Assembly: GCA_943788935.1 (NCBI GenBank)
Contig: CALSSE010000006.1
Location: 124,001-188,000, forward strand
Source: an uncultured bacterium
GTDB taxonomy: Bacteria; Myxococcota_A; Bradymonadia; UBA7976; VGTA01
DNA length: 64,000 bases
Reading direction: 5' to 3'
Both the position numbers and the translations under genes were made by a program. Of the stretch, positions 52,304 through 63,181 are shown piece after piece (the first letter of the stretch is position 1; every line of letters begins with the position of its first letter). The notes beneath the pieces are model-generated. The model saw only the letters and a list, made by a program, of their open reading frames with translations, searched no databases and had not been told where the DNA came from.

Positions 52304-53725
52304 ATGACTCAACATGACTCAACTCTTATGAGAAATTTACTCAGCCAGAGCCCCGAAGAAGCCGCCCGCTCTTTGAGAGCTAAAGGGATCCGTCGTTTCT
52401 ATATCATCACCGACTCTAAGACCGGAGACATCAGAGTGTCACACCCTGAGCTCCACGAGGTGAGAGATGCTTTAAGCGCAGACCAAAGAGACTATGATCA
52501 ACATGAGGGGATCTTGTGTGAGGTCAGCGCGGTCGCTGATATGATACATGGCGCATTTATTCATCGTACCTGTCGCGGGCAAGGGCAGGGAGGGACTCGG
52601 TTTTGGCGCTATTCGACTCTCATGGACTATCTCAATGATGGGATTCGCTTAAGTCGCGGGATGACTCATAAGAATGCTCTCGCGGGCTTATGGTGGGGAG
52701 GTGGCAAAGGGGTGATGTCTCGCCCCCATGACCTCGACCGAACTCAGCTGTCGTTAAGAGCTGAGATTTTTAAAGAGTATGGTCGGTTTATCAGCTCTCT
52801 TCGTGGATGTTATATCACCGCTGAAGATGTGGGGACCGCCACTGAAGACATGGCAGCTATCTTCTCTGAGACTCGATTTATCACCTGTATACCGCGCTTA
52901 AAAGGGGGGAGTGGTAACCCCTCAGCGATGACCGCACTCGGAGTAATTCGAGGGATGGAGGCGGCCCTTGATGTCAGCGAAGGAGCCCTGCGCTCAGGGC
53001 AAAAGCCGAGCTTCACAACGAGCCCTTTGAGAGATAAGCATATCGTGGTTCAAGGGACCGGGCATGTGGGGGAGGTTATCATCGATTTAGCGCTAAAGTC
53101 GGGCGCTAAAGTGACCGCTACTGATATTGACCCGATCCGTCTAGATCAGCTCCGTGATCAGTGGCATGGACAGGCGGTCGAGCTCATCTGCTGTGCACCT
53201 GATGACCTTAGTCCCTTATTTATCGAGTGTGATATCCTCTGTCCTGCGGCCACCGGGGGGGCGCTCAATCCGCGAACGATCCCCTATGTGAGAGCGCCGA
53301 TCATCTGTGGTGCGGCTAATAATCAACTCGAAGACCCTGAGCGGGATGGTCAAGCCTTAGCCGATAGAGGAGTACTCTATCTCCCTGATTTCCTCGTTAA
53401 CCGAATGGGGATCGTGAATTGCGCTAATGAGCAATATGGGTACGTGGATGATGATCCCATCCTTGAGCAGCATCTCGGATATGATTGGCCTTATTCCGTG
53501 TATCAAACCTCGGCGAGGGTGCTTGAGCGAGCTAAGGAAGGAACGCATCCACATAAAGCAGCAGTGCGCCTCGCAGAAGAGCTCTCTCTTGAAGAGCATC
53601 CTATTTGGGGCCATCGAGGTCAGGGGATCATCGATAGTTTAGCGACGGTAAACGATGAGAAGAGAAGTGAGTCGACCCTCAAAGGTTCAATCGCTGAGGA
53701 GTCATCTAGCTGGGTGGAGGGGTAA
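52304..53725 (+). CDS. Glu/Leu/Phe/Val dehydrogenase family protein
   Basis: Family signatures are present in order: LSRGMTHKNALAGLWWGGGK with two lysines at the substrate site, CYITAEDVGTATEDM with the catalytic Asp, a Rossmann domain (VVQGTGHVGEVIIDLALKSG, ATDID) and GAANNQLEDPE with PDFLVNRMGIVNCANEQYG, the usual leucine-dehydrogenase-like end. It probably deaminates an L-amino acid oxidatively with NAD, producing ammonium and a 2-oxo acid. Substrate preference is not readable. I chose the ATG at 52304 because GGAGG lies four bases upstream; the frame also starts at 52232. It shares one base with queA downstream. Confidence 0.9.
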   Translation: MTQHDSTLMRNLLSQSPEEAARSLRAKGIRRFYIITDSKTGDIRVSHPELHEVRDALSADQRDYDQHEGILCEVSAVADMIHGAFIHRTCRGQGQGGTRFWRYSTLMDYLNDGIRLSRGMTHKNALAGLWWGGGKGVMSRPHDLDRTQLSLRAEIFKEYGRFISSLRGCYITAEDVGTATEDMAAIFSETRFITCIPRLKGGSGNPSAMTALGVIRGMEAALDVSEGALRSGQKPSFTTSPLRDKHIVVQGTGHVGEVIIDLALKSGAKVTATDIDPIRLDQLRDQWHGQAVELICCAPDDLSPLFIECDILCPAATGGALNPRTIPYVRAPIICGAANNQLEDPERDGQALADRGVLYLPDFLVNRMGIVNCANEQYGYVDDDPILEQHLGYDWPYSVYQTSARVLERAKEGTHPHKAAVRLAEELSLEEHPIWGHRGQGIIDSLATVNDEKRSESTLKGSIAEESSSWVEG

Positions 53726-54831
53726 TGAGAGAGCGAGATCTGTTGACTCATCAGTGGACGACCGCTGACTTTGACTTTACGCTCCCTGATGACCTAATCG
53801 CTCAGCGTCCAAGTGCGCGTCGCGGACAGAGTAGATTAATGTCTCTTCAACCGAAGGGAGCACCTCTCTTCAACTCCTTTGAAGATATTATTCATCACTT
53901 TAAGGGTGATGAGGTCTTGATCTTGAATGACACGAGGGTGGTTCCAGCGCGATTGTTTGGGCGAAAGTCTTCAGGAGGGAGAGTAGAGGTATTCTTTCTT
54001 GAATCGCTTGGGGATGATCGAATATTAGCGATGACAAGGGGTCGATTGAAGCCGGGCGATGAAGTGCATTTACCGCTTGAGGCGACCGCGACCCTCTTAG
54101 AGCGTGATGAGTATGGGCGAGGGGTGTTTACATTAGCGCTCTCTTCGTCTTTTAAGGAAGAGGGCATCACCGCCTTATGGACGTGGCTAGAGGAGGCAGG
54201 TCATCTCCCACTCCCCCCTTATATTCAACGGGAGGCAGATGAAGCTGATCAAGAGCGTTATCAAACGATATTCGCTAAATCACCGGGGGCCGTCGCTGCA
54301 CCTACTGCCGGCCTTCACTTTACAGAGGATATTCTTGAGACTCTTCAGCAGAGAGGAGTGAGCATCGCTTATGTCACCCTCCATGTGGGCCCAGGGACCT
54401 TTCTGCCAGTAAAGTCAGAGCGGATCGAAGAGCATATCATGCACAGCGAGCGTTATAGTATACCGCTCACTACTCAAGAGCTGATGCGATCAGGGAGGCC
54501 ATTAGTCGCTGTGGGGACTACGGTAGTTCGGGCTTTAGAGAGCTTCGCTTTACTCGCTTCAGAGGATTCAAAAGCGTGGGGAGATACCGCTCAGAGAAGT
54601 ACAGAGATCTTTATCACTCCAGGTTATCAATGGCAGATGGTCGATGGACTGATCACTAACTTTCACCTCCCTCAGAGCACATTATTGATGCTCGTCTCTG
54701 CCTTGGCAGGTTATGAGAGAGTCATGATGTCCTACCAAGCTGCGGTGAGAGAGAGCCTAAGGTTCTATAGTTATGGAGATGCGTCTGTCTTTTGGCGCCC
54801 TCAAGGTCGATGGACGGCGAGCATAAAGTAG
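53725..54831 (+). CDS. queA: S-adenosylmethionine:tRNA ribosyltransferase-isomerase QueA
   Basis: The 368-residue product matches QueA in length and motifs: TADFDFTLPDDLIAQRPSAR, VLILNDTRVVPARLFGRK near residue 70, PLPPYIQREADEADQERYQT, SPGAVAAPTAGLHFTE, HVGPGTFLPVKSERIEEH, and VDGLITNFHLPQSTLLMLVSA. QueA transfers and isomerises the ribosyl part of SAM to 7-aminomethyl-7-deazaguanine on tRNA to form epoxyqueuosine. It overlaps the ELFV dehydrogenase gene by one base (TAATG) and is followed by tgt after 87 bp, the normal queA-tgt pairing. No yajC or secD is seen downstream. Confidence 0.96.
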   Translation: MRERDLLTHQWTTADFDFTLPDDLIAQRPSARRGQSRLMSLQPKGAPLFNSFEDIIHHFKGDEVLILNDTRVVPARLFGRKSSGGRVEVFFLESLGDDRILAMTRGRLKPGDEVHLPLEATATLLERDEYGRGVFTLALSSSFKEEGITALWTWLEEAGHLPLPPYIQREADEADQERYQTIFAKSPGAVAAPTAGLHFTEDILETLQQRGVSIAYVTLHVGPGTFLPVKSERIEEHIMHSERYSIPLTTQELMRSGRPLVAVGTTVVRALESFALLASEDSKAWGDTAQRSTEIFITPGYQWQMVDGLITNFHLPQSTLLMLVSALAGYERVMMSYQAAVRESLRFYSYGDASVFWRPQGRWTASIK

Positions 54832-54903
54832 GTTATAAGCTCACACTAACAACTCACACTTGATTAAAGTCTGAGAATTCGCCCCCCGTTGTGACTATTG
54901 TAG

Positions 54904-56052
<1,149 letters not shown>

Positions 56053-56086
56053 GACTCGGCAGAGACTCAGCAGTGGTGAGTGAGAC

Positions 56087-57364
56087 TCAGTTAGCAGGAG
56101 GAGCGCCCGCTCCCTCTTGTTGAGCGGCCTCGGTCTCCATCGCTGCTGATTCCTTCTCTACTTGGATCACCTCTAAGATGACCTTGGCCTCTTCGATCCG
56201 CAGGCTAACTTTCTTACGGAGTGACTCATTCTTCGCGCTGTTTAACACCGTTTGATATTTGGTGATCGCGTCTTGGGTCATCTGAAGACGTTTGGTGAAA
56301 TCATTCGGATCAACCTCAACATAGTCTTGATTAAGGACCGCGAGATTAAAGGTCGCTCCTGGATGGTTAGGAGAGAGCGTGAGGACTTTATTATATCCCG
56401 CTCGAGCCTCATCATAGCGCTTGAGAGTTCTAGCGACAACGGCTTGAGAGATCACCGCTTCGATATTATTCGGTTCTAGTTTAACCGCTTCAGAGAGCAG
56501 CTGATAGCTCTTCTCATAATCTCGATAACTAAAGGTGATCAGCCCAAGGTTCAAGCGAGCAGCGAAATTCATAGGATCGAGATCGACAGCCATTTGGAAA
56601 GAGCGGACAGCCTTAATAACATCATCCATCTTCAGTAAGATGAGTCCTTGGGTGGTCCACAAGCCTGGGTGCTTTGGGTCGAGATCACTTAGACCTGCAT
56701 CAGCGACGAGTAGGGCGAGTTTATAGCGTCCTAGGGCGTAGTAAATTTGGGCGAGAATATCGTAGGCATTGGCGTTAGTGCTGTCCTCCTTGAGCGCATT
56801 ACGAACACTCTTCATCGCGAACTCGAAGTCCCGTCTCTCTTTAGCGAACATCGCCAAATTAAGGTGAGCTCGACCATTGAGAGGTTCTACTCCTACCGCT
56901 CTATTAAACAGTGACTCTGCTTGTCCTCTATCTCCTTGGGCGAGCGCTAGTAGTCCTAGATTGACCCAACCATCTCCTATTCCTTCATTACCAGCGGCTT
57001 CATAAAATCGACGGGCGCAGCTCTCATCTCCCTTGAGCTCACAGACCAAACCAGCATTGTAGAGGGCTAAGCGTATATTCTTATCTTTCTCATAGGCTTC
57101 TTGATAGAGCTCTAGCGCGCGATCGTAATCGGGGTTAGCCCTATTAGCGACTTGTCCAGCGAGGATAAATAGCTGCTTAGCGCCCCGATCAATCTTAGGT
57201 TTGCTAGGCTTCTTTTGAGCCGGAGTAGATGAGCCATTGGAGCGAGGTGACGTAAAGTCTTGTGGAGCGGGCCCAAGGTCTCCACTTGGTCCTCCACCCC
57301 CACAGGCAGAGAGGAGCGTTACGATGATGGCTAGGGTTAAGTGACCTTTGTTAGATAAGCTCAT
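56087..57364 (-). CDS. TPR lipoprotein, possible AglT/GltE-type
   Basis: A 425-residue lipoprotein: signal LTLAIIVTLLSAC, then a Gly/Pro-rich spacer and about nine TPR units from residue 60 (for example YDRALELYQEAYEKDKNIRL; ARRFYEAAGNEGIGDGWVNL; AVRSFQMAVDLDPMNFAARL; EARAGYNKVLTLSPNHPGAT). A Glu/Ala tail ends the chain. In Myxococcus xanthus, AglT (GltE) is an outer-membrane TPR lipoprotein encoded next to the giant TPR protein AgmU (GltD), and the same arrangement is seen here: the gene overlaps the stop of the preceding 1128-residue TPR gene by one base. A gliding role is inferred, and other envelope TPR functions are possible. Confidence 0.82.
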   Translation of the reverse strand: MSLSNKGHLTLAIIVTLLSACGGGGPSGDLGPAPQDFTSPRSNGSSTPAQKKPSKPKIDRGAKQLFILAGQVANRANPDYDRALELYQEAYEKDKNIRLALYNAGLVCELKGDESCARRFYEAAGNEGIGDGWVNLGLLALAQGDRGQAESLFNRAVGVEPLNGRAHLNLAMFAKERRDFEFAMKSVRNALKEDSTNANAYDILAQIYYALGRYKLALLVADAGLSDLDPKHPGLWTTQGLILLKMDDVIKAVRSFQMAVDLDPMNFAARLNLGLITFSYRDYEKSYQLLSEAVKLEPNNIEAVISQAVVARTLKRYDEARAGYNKVLTLSPNHPGATFNLAVLNQDYVEVDPNDFTKRLQMTQDAITKYQTVLNSAKNESLRKKVSLRIEEAKVILEVIQVEKESAAMETEAAQQEGAGAPPAN

Positions 57365-60300
57365 TACTCTTCCTCCTCCTCGGGAAGGCTAGTGACGAGC
57401 GCTCGACGTAGCGTCGTCCGATGGAAGTTAAAGGGAGTTCCTCTCTCCTCTACGCTATACCGATACTCTTCGGGGTTGATTTTCGCGATCTGTTTCTCTG
57501 CGAGATCAGTCCACTCATTAAACCACTGCACTTTAAGTGATCTATCTAGACAGCTCTTGTAAGCGTTGATCGCCTTAAGGCGAAGGGGGTTAGCTTTTTG
57601 GATCATCGCTGATCGGTAAAACGCTTGTGTCTCATAGTCAAAGATTGATGGGGGTGGAGCCTTCTCGAGGGTCGTAAAGAAGAAATAATACATCTGCCCG
57701 ATCTGAGAGAGAGCGGCGAGTCCCCAGCTCTCCACATTGAGAGAGAGGACCTCCTCGTAATCCTTTTTTACCTGAGTCATCTTCTTGTTTAGCTTGTTTA
57801 TATTCTTTGACACCATCCCGATGTGTTTTTTTACATCACGGGTCTTACGGACCTTCATAAACTTGAGCTTTCGAACAGCTTCAAACTCATAGTTAGCGAG
57901 TGTAAACATGGCTTCGGCAGCGGCTGATCTAGCCTCGAGAGGGAGATCACTTAAAGCCTTTTTAGGGATGGACTTATAAATCTTGACCGCGCTCTGATAA
58001 GCGCCTCGGGCCTTACGATGATCACGATATCGCTTAGGTTGATTAACATACGCATTACCTGTGAGGGTGTAAGCGCGGATCAAATACCCTTTGTCCACTT
58101 TCTTAAAGCGCTTGGTGAATGATTGGTAATGGCGAATCATTTTGGACCATTGACGACGCTCTTGAAGGACGCTTCCTAGCTCAAAATAGGCGACCATCGC
58201 TTTCTTGACATCCTTCTTGCCGAGGTGATTAATGTACTTCTTGAGATTCTTAGTCGCTTGATCGAGCTCACCTAGACCGAGACGGAATTGGGCAGCGAGG
58301 CGCAGCGCCTCACTCGTCTCTTCACGGCGAGGATAGTTCTCAGCAAAGGTTTCATAGGCTTTAGAGGCCTGGGAGTAGATAGCGAGGGCCTGTAGGTTTC
58401 GCGCTATTTGATAGAAGGCTTTCGGTCTTAAGTCGCTGCCAGGTACATTATTGATGAGCGCTACTCGAGATTGAATGGCTTTCTCCATTTGTTTCTCTCG
58501 ATCATAATTAAGCGCAGCGTTGAAATAGGCTTTATCAACGAGCTTAGAATCGGAGAATCGTTGAGCATATTTCATGAAGCAGCGAGCGGCCTGAATATTC
58601 TCTCCTTGATTCTCGATCAGTGAGCATTTCTTAAAGTCTAGCTCACTGTTGAGTACTTTAAGTCGTTGAGCGAACTCAGCGTCTCTTGAGGGAGGATAGA
58701 GTCCAACAAAAGTACTGACCTGTGATTGGAGGTTATCAAAGTCTCCCATACGGTTAAAGCACTCTAAAAGGAGGTTAGCAGAGAAGACTGCAACTCGGTG
58801 CTGAGGATAGCGCTCTGATATATCGCGGAAGAGGGGGACAGCCTTACTGAAATGATTAAACGTGTAGTAAACACGAGCTTCTTCGTACTGAATATCTACA
58901 AGGTATTCACTCTCTTGAACATATTTACGATAAAGGGCGCTAGCCTCGATATATTTGTTGTAGGCCTCGGGGATCTCTTTTTTGGGGAAGCGGGGCTTCT
59001 TTAGCTCATCCTTCTTCTTCCCTTTCTTCCCTTTTTTACGACGATCTTTCTTCTGACGTCGCTCCTCTGCGGCTCTCAGCTCTTCATCACTCTTATTGAG
59101 CTGATTGATACTTGCGTTATCTAGATCATCTTTAAGGAGTGACTTATAGGCGAGGAGAGCACCATGAGCAGCATCCTTGGTAAATTGACCTTGTGGGTCT
59201 TTCTTGAGGGTGGCCTCATAAGCCTTAGCGGCGATCCCCCACTTCTCAAGACGGAAGAGAAGCTCAGCGTAATAAAAGCCCATTTCATAGGAGTTCTTCT
59301 CCTCTGGAAAGGCCTCGACATAGGTCTCATAGAGCTCAAGAGCGGTATTGAAGTCAGAGGTTGATTTAGTCTCTAGAGCTTGGTTGTGGTATTGGCGAGC
59401 CATAGCGTTCAGCTGGCGCTCGATGCCTTTGTGATCTTCCTTGACTCGTTTGGGTTCAGCGTCAGGGGCATTTTTGACCGACTTCCAGAGTGTCACTAAG
59501 CGCTTAAGAGAGCGGATCGCTTCTTCTGGACTATGGGTGTTAGAGATATTCTCAGAGATCCGAATTTGATAACCGACGACCCGATAGCTTGATGGGTTCT
59601 TGGCGATCAACTTACGAAGTACAATCGTCGACTTCCCAAATTGACCTGTCCCTGAATAGAGGTCAGCGAGTCGCTCTGCGAGTTCATCAAAGCGTTGTGG
59701 TGCGTATTTCTTAAGCAGCTTTAAACCGCCAGAAGCAGTGGCTCGCTCTATATTGATATAGACTCTGATGAGGTCTCTCTGAGCCTCTTTTTTAAGACCG
59801 AGACGGTTCTTTTTCTTTTGGCGTTTACTGAGAGCATTTTGGAGATCGATCACCTTAATAAATTGGTTTAGCGCTCCTTGGTAATCGGTGGTGTTGTAGT
59901 AGCACCAACCGACTTTATAGACTGCGTAAGGATAGACTGCAGATTTTGGATAGTTATTGATGACATGATTATAGAGCTGAGCAGCGCCATTGACATCACC
60001 GGAGGCGAAATAGATATCAGCTAGATTAAAGAGCGCATCAGAGAGCATCTTCGACTCGGTGAAGCTACGAATCAGCTCGGTATAGATCGTTTTCGCCTCC
60101 TCATTTTGCTGTTTTTGCTGATAATTAAAAGCGAGCGCGAAGAGGATTCGATCTAGCTCTTCAAAGTCAGGGAAAGAGGTAACGATATACTTATATACGC
60201 CGATGGCCTTCTCTCTGATCTCTTCAGCTTTACGGAGGTCAGAGACTCTCATATCAGCGCAGCGATCGATGTCATCATTCGTCTTCTGAGACTTCTCGAA

Positions 60301-60750
60301 GCACTTTTCCTCTTTGATGTATGAATCATTTTGAGCATCTCCAGCGAGCTTCCAATAAAAACTTGCTAAACGATCTAAATAGAGAGGCTTCTTTCGGTTC
60401 GTATCCGGGGTGTTTTTGATTAATCGAATCAGTTTCTTTTCGACGTTGAGGTTCTGCCGTCGCATGCGGGATTCTTTTTGCCGTCGGAGCGTATCAGTGC
60501 TGTTGATTCGCGGTCCCGCGGGCCCCAGTTCGACCTTTCGCTTGGTCTGCGTGGGCTCTTGGTCAGCGAGCTGAGGAGCATACTCTCTCTTGGTGTCTTG
60601 GGCTTGGACCGTGGAGGCGCTTATAAAGCCCAAGAGTATAATGAGGAGTGAGGTCCAAAAACCGATATTCAACGAGTTCGCTCGCTTGAGATAAGGCCCT
60701 TGAAGAGAAGGCTGGGCTTGAAGAGTGATCAGAGACGTCATCCTAGTCAT
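57364..60750 (-). CDS. Large TPR protein, possible AgmU/GltD-type
   Basis: An 1128-residue protein with a signal-like hydrophobic segment (NIGFWTSLLIILLGFISAST), then nearly all TPR-like helices: (LDRILFALAFNYQQKQQNEE; MLSDALFNLADIYFASGDVN; VYPYAVYKVGWCYYNTTDYQ; EKQMEKAIQSRVALINNVPG). A very basic loop near residue 565-590 is Lys-rich (KKDRRKKGKKGKKK). M. xanthus AgmU/GltD is a similarly long TPR protein, periplasmic and part of the gliding complex, so this is a candidate homologue; length and neighbours fit, but identity is unproven. Ends by overlapping the TPR lipoprotein gene by one base. Start at 60750; an ATG at 60741 is possible. Confidence 0.82.
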   Translation of the reverse strand: MTRMTSLITLQAQPSLQGPYLKRANSLNIGFWTSLLIILLGFISASTVQAQDTKREYAPQLADQEPTQTKRKVELGPAGPRINSTDTLRRQKESRMRRQNLNVEKKLIRLIKNTPDTNRKKPLYLDRLASFYWKLAGDAQNDSYIKEEKCFEKSQKTNDDIDRCADMRVSDLRKAEEIREKAIGVYKYIVTSFPDFEELDRILFALAFNYQQKQQNEEAKTIYTELIRSFTESKMLSDALFNLADIYFASGDVNGAAQLYNHVINNYPKSAVYPYAVYKVGWCYYNTTDYQGALNQFIKVIDLQNALSKRQKKKNRLGLKKEAQRDLIRVYINIERATASGGLKLLKKYAPQRFDELAERLADLYSGTGQFGKSTIVLRKLIAKNPSSYRVVGYQIRISENISNTHSPEEAIRSLKRLVTLWKSVKNAPDAEPKRVKEDHKGIERQLNAMARQYHNQALETKSTSDFNTALELYETYVEAFPEEKNSYEMGFYYAELLFRLEKWGIAAKAYEATLKKDPQGQFTKDAAHGALLAYKSLLKDDLDNASINQLNKSDEELRAAEERRQKKDRRKKGKKGKKKDELKKPRFPKKEIPEAYNKYIEASALYRKYVQESEYLVDIQYEEARVYYTFNHFSKAVPLFRDISERYPQHRVAVFSANLLLECFNRMGDFDNLQSQVSTFVGLYPPSRDAEFAQRLKVLNSELDFKKCSLIENQGENIQAARCFMKYAQRFSDSKLVDKAYFNAALNYDREKQMEKAIQSRVALINNVPGSDLRPKAFYQIARNLQALAIYSQASKAYETFAENYPRREETSEALRLAAQFRLGLGELDQATKNLKKYINHLGKKDVKKAMVAYFELGSVLQERRQWSKMIRHYQSFTKRFKKVDKGYLIRAYTLTGNAYVNQPKRYRDHRKARGAYQSAVKIYKSIPKKALSDLPLEARSAAAEAMFTLANYEFEAVRKLKFMKVRKTRDVKKHIGMVSKNINKLNKKMTQVKKDYEEVLSLNVESWGLAALSQIGQMYYFFFTTLEKAPPPSIFDYETQAFYRSAMIQKANPLRLKAINAYKSCLDRSLKVQWFNEWTDLAEKQIAKINPEEYRYSVEERGTPFNFHRTTLRRALVTSLPEEEEE

Positions 60751-60782
60751 GGGGTAGCTCTCTATTGATGGATTCTGTAGAG

Positions 60783-60801
60783 GTTTAACAATGTGTTAAA
60801 C
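60783..60801. promoter_or_regulatory. Inverted repeat GTTTAACA-ATG-TGTTAAAC
   Basis: Perfect 8-bp arms with a 3-base spacer, 33 bp upstream of the large TPR gene start at 60750. A spacing this close to the start suggests an operator overlapping the core promoter or leader. The regulator is unknown. Confidence 0.5.
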
Positions 60802-60923
60802 ACTGGGCTAAGCAATAAACGATTTATTTATATTCATAGGGGGAGAGGTAAGATTAAGACCACAACATGAGTTGTCGCGGTCATCCACAGCCTCTACCCA
60901 AGTTCGACGTGATCTAGGCGATC

Positions 60924-62696
60924 TTAACGACCACATTTTGACTTGATGCTATAGAGATAGTAGCCTAGCTCATCTCTCCAATACTCACCGTCAAAAGGCC
61001 AGTAAATATGCTCGGAGTCAGGTGTCCTCTTTTGACTTTCAGCCTTCAGACGACGCTGTACTTCAACTCCTTTGAGGCTTAACTCGGTGTCGGTTCGGTC
61101 AGAGGTGGAGATCTCAATGTCGATAGCGTCTGCTTTACCTTGAAGGTCACGAAGCTCGGCGACGACGCGAGTGAGACGGGCCTTGGCCATTTGTCCCGCT
61201 TTGTCAAAGGCGATATCTCGAGTGAACTCGATGGTTTGAACCACGTAGTTAGCGAGGTCACTGCTCGCCCATCTGCTCTGAGCGACTTGGATGACTTTAA
61301 GCTCTCTCTCCATCTCAGTGATGTGAGCGTTGACTCGTTTTAGCTCTCGATCTTCGAAGAGCGCGTTCAAGATTTGAGAGACACGTGGGGAGCTGCTCGG
61401 GTTTGCTTGGATACGACGAAGGAAGTCGTAGAGCTGTTTCGGGTCTGAGAAGTCTTTCACATAGCCATCTAGCTCTATGAGTAACTGTTCATATACCTCT
61501 CGGAACTCACTCACCGCGTTCATCGCCTTATCATACTCACAACGAGAGTATAAAATGACCGCCTTAAGGATTGGTGCTTCTGGCGTATATTCATCACGGA
61601 AATAAGGAGAGCTGAGAGTATGAAGGTTACCGAGCGCCTTTTCATGGAATTTCGGACCCATGCGGAACAATGCCCAACTTGACTCGAAGAGAGCCTCTAG
61701 CCAAAAGAAACCATTAATCGGTAGGTAGTCGTAGTAGCGGACCGCTTTGCGGTTCTTATTCTGCTCATACAAAAGTCGGGCCATATTGAGAGCGGCTAGC
61801 TGACTGTAGATCTGAAGGTCACGCTTATAGTCTCCTTGAGCGACATTATCGATTAACCGAGCAGTACTGATTTTGTCTTGTTTGGTTGACGTCCCTCGCG
61901 AACGGGCGCGGCGGAACGCTGCTTCAGCGGCAGTGGAGATCCCATTATAGGCGTCGAAGGTATAGCGGAGGATTTCAGCGAAGGTGCTGATCGCGTCTTT
62001 GATCTGTCCTAGACGGCTGTAAGTGACGCCGCGCAGGAAGGTCGCCTTGAGATAAAATCGATTATCGCGAGAGACTTGAGAGAGGAAGCGGAGCGACTCT
62101 TCGAGCTCACTTAGCTTGTAGTGATATTGCCCTCTCAAAAATGAGACCTCATTGCTGATCTTAATGCAATCTTGAGGCTCATAAGAGGCGATCCGCTTGA
62201 GCAGCTCATCATCTCCGGGGATCTCTTGCGACAAGAAGTATAGCCATTTGCAGGTCGCTCTGAAGTAGCGATGCTGTCTCCCGGACTTGACCACACGTAC
62301 AAAAAATTCGAAGCTCGCTTGATATAGATTGAGCTTGAAGAAGGTCTTACCGAGAGTATATTCGGCTTGCTCATCTATAGTATTTACCGCTGTCTCTTTA
62401 TCTTTGATGATATCGAATAAGAGCAGGCTGGCTCGGAGGTAGTCCCCTCGCTTATAAGCGCTTAGAGCATCGTTAAGGTTCTGCTGTGCGATCCCTTCGT
62501 TAGGTTGTCCATAAGAACCATCGCTGAATTGCATGGACTGGGCGTGAACAGGGCCGGTGGATAGAGAAAACTGACCCAGGCTGATCCCGGTGAGAAGCAA
62601 GAGGCCTAATGTCATCTTTGAGACGAGGGAGGGCCTTCTGCGAGTATTCTTCTCTGTATATCGGTTGTGGTGAATCGTGGGGAGAGTCACGGTCAT
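60924..62696 (-). CDS. Secreted TPR protein, possible GltC-type
   Basis: 590 residues with a signal (KMTLGLLLLTGISLGQFSLS... ending PVHAQ) and TPR-like helices over residues 60-410 (LNDALSAYKRGDYLRASLLL; LYQASFEFFVRVVKSGRQHR; EESLRFLSQVSRDNRFYLK), with a segment (SSPYFRDEYTPEAPILKAV) reminiscent of GltC-like TPR proteins in myxobacteria. The last 170 residues are helical and may form a coiled coil (INALFEDRELKRVNAHITEM; MAKARLTRVVAELRDLQGK). It is the first of three leftward TPR genes and ends 173 bp before the large TPR gene, which has its own possible operator. GGAG precedes the ATG. Confidence 0.8.
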   Translation of the reverse strand: MTVTLPTIHHNRYTEKNTRRRPSLVSKMTLGLLLLTGISLGQFSLSTGPVHAQSMQFSDGSYGQPNEGIAQQNLNDALSAYKRGDYLRASLLLFDIIKDKETAVNTIDEQAEYTLGKTFFKLNLYQASFEFFVRVVKSGRQHRYFRATCKWLYFLSQEIPGDDELLKRIASYEPQDCIKISNEVSFLRGQYHYKLSELEESLRFLSQVSRDNRFYLKATFLRGVTYSRLGQIKDAISTFAEILRYTFDAYNGISTAAEAAFRRARSRGTSTKQDKISTARLIDNVAQGDYKRDLQIYSQLAALNMARLLYEQNKNRKAVRYYDYLPINGFFWLEALFESSWALFRMGPKFHEKALGNLHTLSSPYFRDEYTPEAPILKAVILYSRCEYDKAMNAVSEFREVYEQLLIELDGYVKDFSDPKQLYDFLRRIQANPSSSPRVSQILNALFEDRELKRVNAHITEMERELKVIQVAQSRWASSDLANYVVQTIEFTRDIAFDKAGQMAKARLTRVVAELRDLQGKADAIDIEISTSDRTDTELSLKGVEVQRRLKAESQKRTPDSEHIYWPFDGEYWRDELGYYLYSIKSKCGR

Positions 62697-63181
62697 CGGA
62701 GAGCTCCATAGTTGTGTGTGTAACAGACGGATACGTAAAACACAGATACGTAAAACACAGTAAACGCACAGGTCATCGATCTATGAGACGAACTCACGCT
62801 ATCACATATCTATTGGTTCCTGTAAAGGTTTCGCACAGTAAAACTTAACCAAAGTTCACAAAGTAGATAAACCCTATGATTCATCCAAGTGATCATTGAT
62901 CCCCTTATTTATGTCTCTATAGAGGTTCTTTAACAACTCTTACGGAGATAAGTGCTAAGTACATCTCTGTTTGCTCGTCGACACCGTGTGTCCCCGATTG
63001 ATCAGCAATGAAGGGAGAGAGATTACGATGACATCATCGATATAGATATTTGATCACTTTATACATTTGGCTGATGAAGAGTCATTTGGTAACCTTGATT
63101 CTTAGGCGTTATATGTGAGATAAGCGATAGTTGACTAAGCAATTTAATCAATTCACTCCCCGCTCTCTCAATGAGGTTACT
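62697..63181. promoter_or_regulatory. AT-rich divergent intergenic region
   Basis: About 485 bp with no credible coding frame, between divergent genes. It contains the 15-bp direct repeat listed separately near its left end. Promoters for the TPR gene set (leftward) and the small lipoprotein (rightward) are expected here, but I cannot point to clear -35/-10 boxes. Confidence 0.4.
62731..62760. repeat. 15-bp direct tandem duplication
   Basis: Two exact copies of ATACGTAAAACACAG, 35 to 64 bp upstream of the TPR gene start at 62696, in the expected promoter or leader region. Confidence 0.9.

Noticed and set aside
62735..62848. Small frames in the divergent region upstream of the TPR gene
   Set aside because: They are built partly from the 15-bp duplication, or read across the TPR gene on the opposite strand, and lack ribosome sites.
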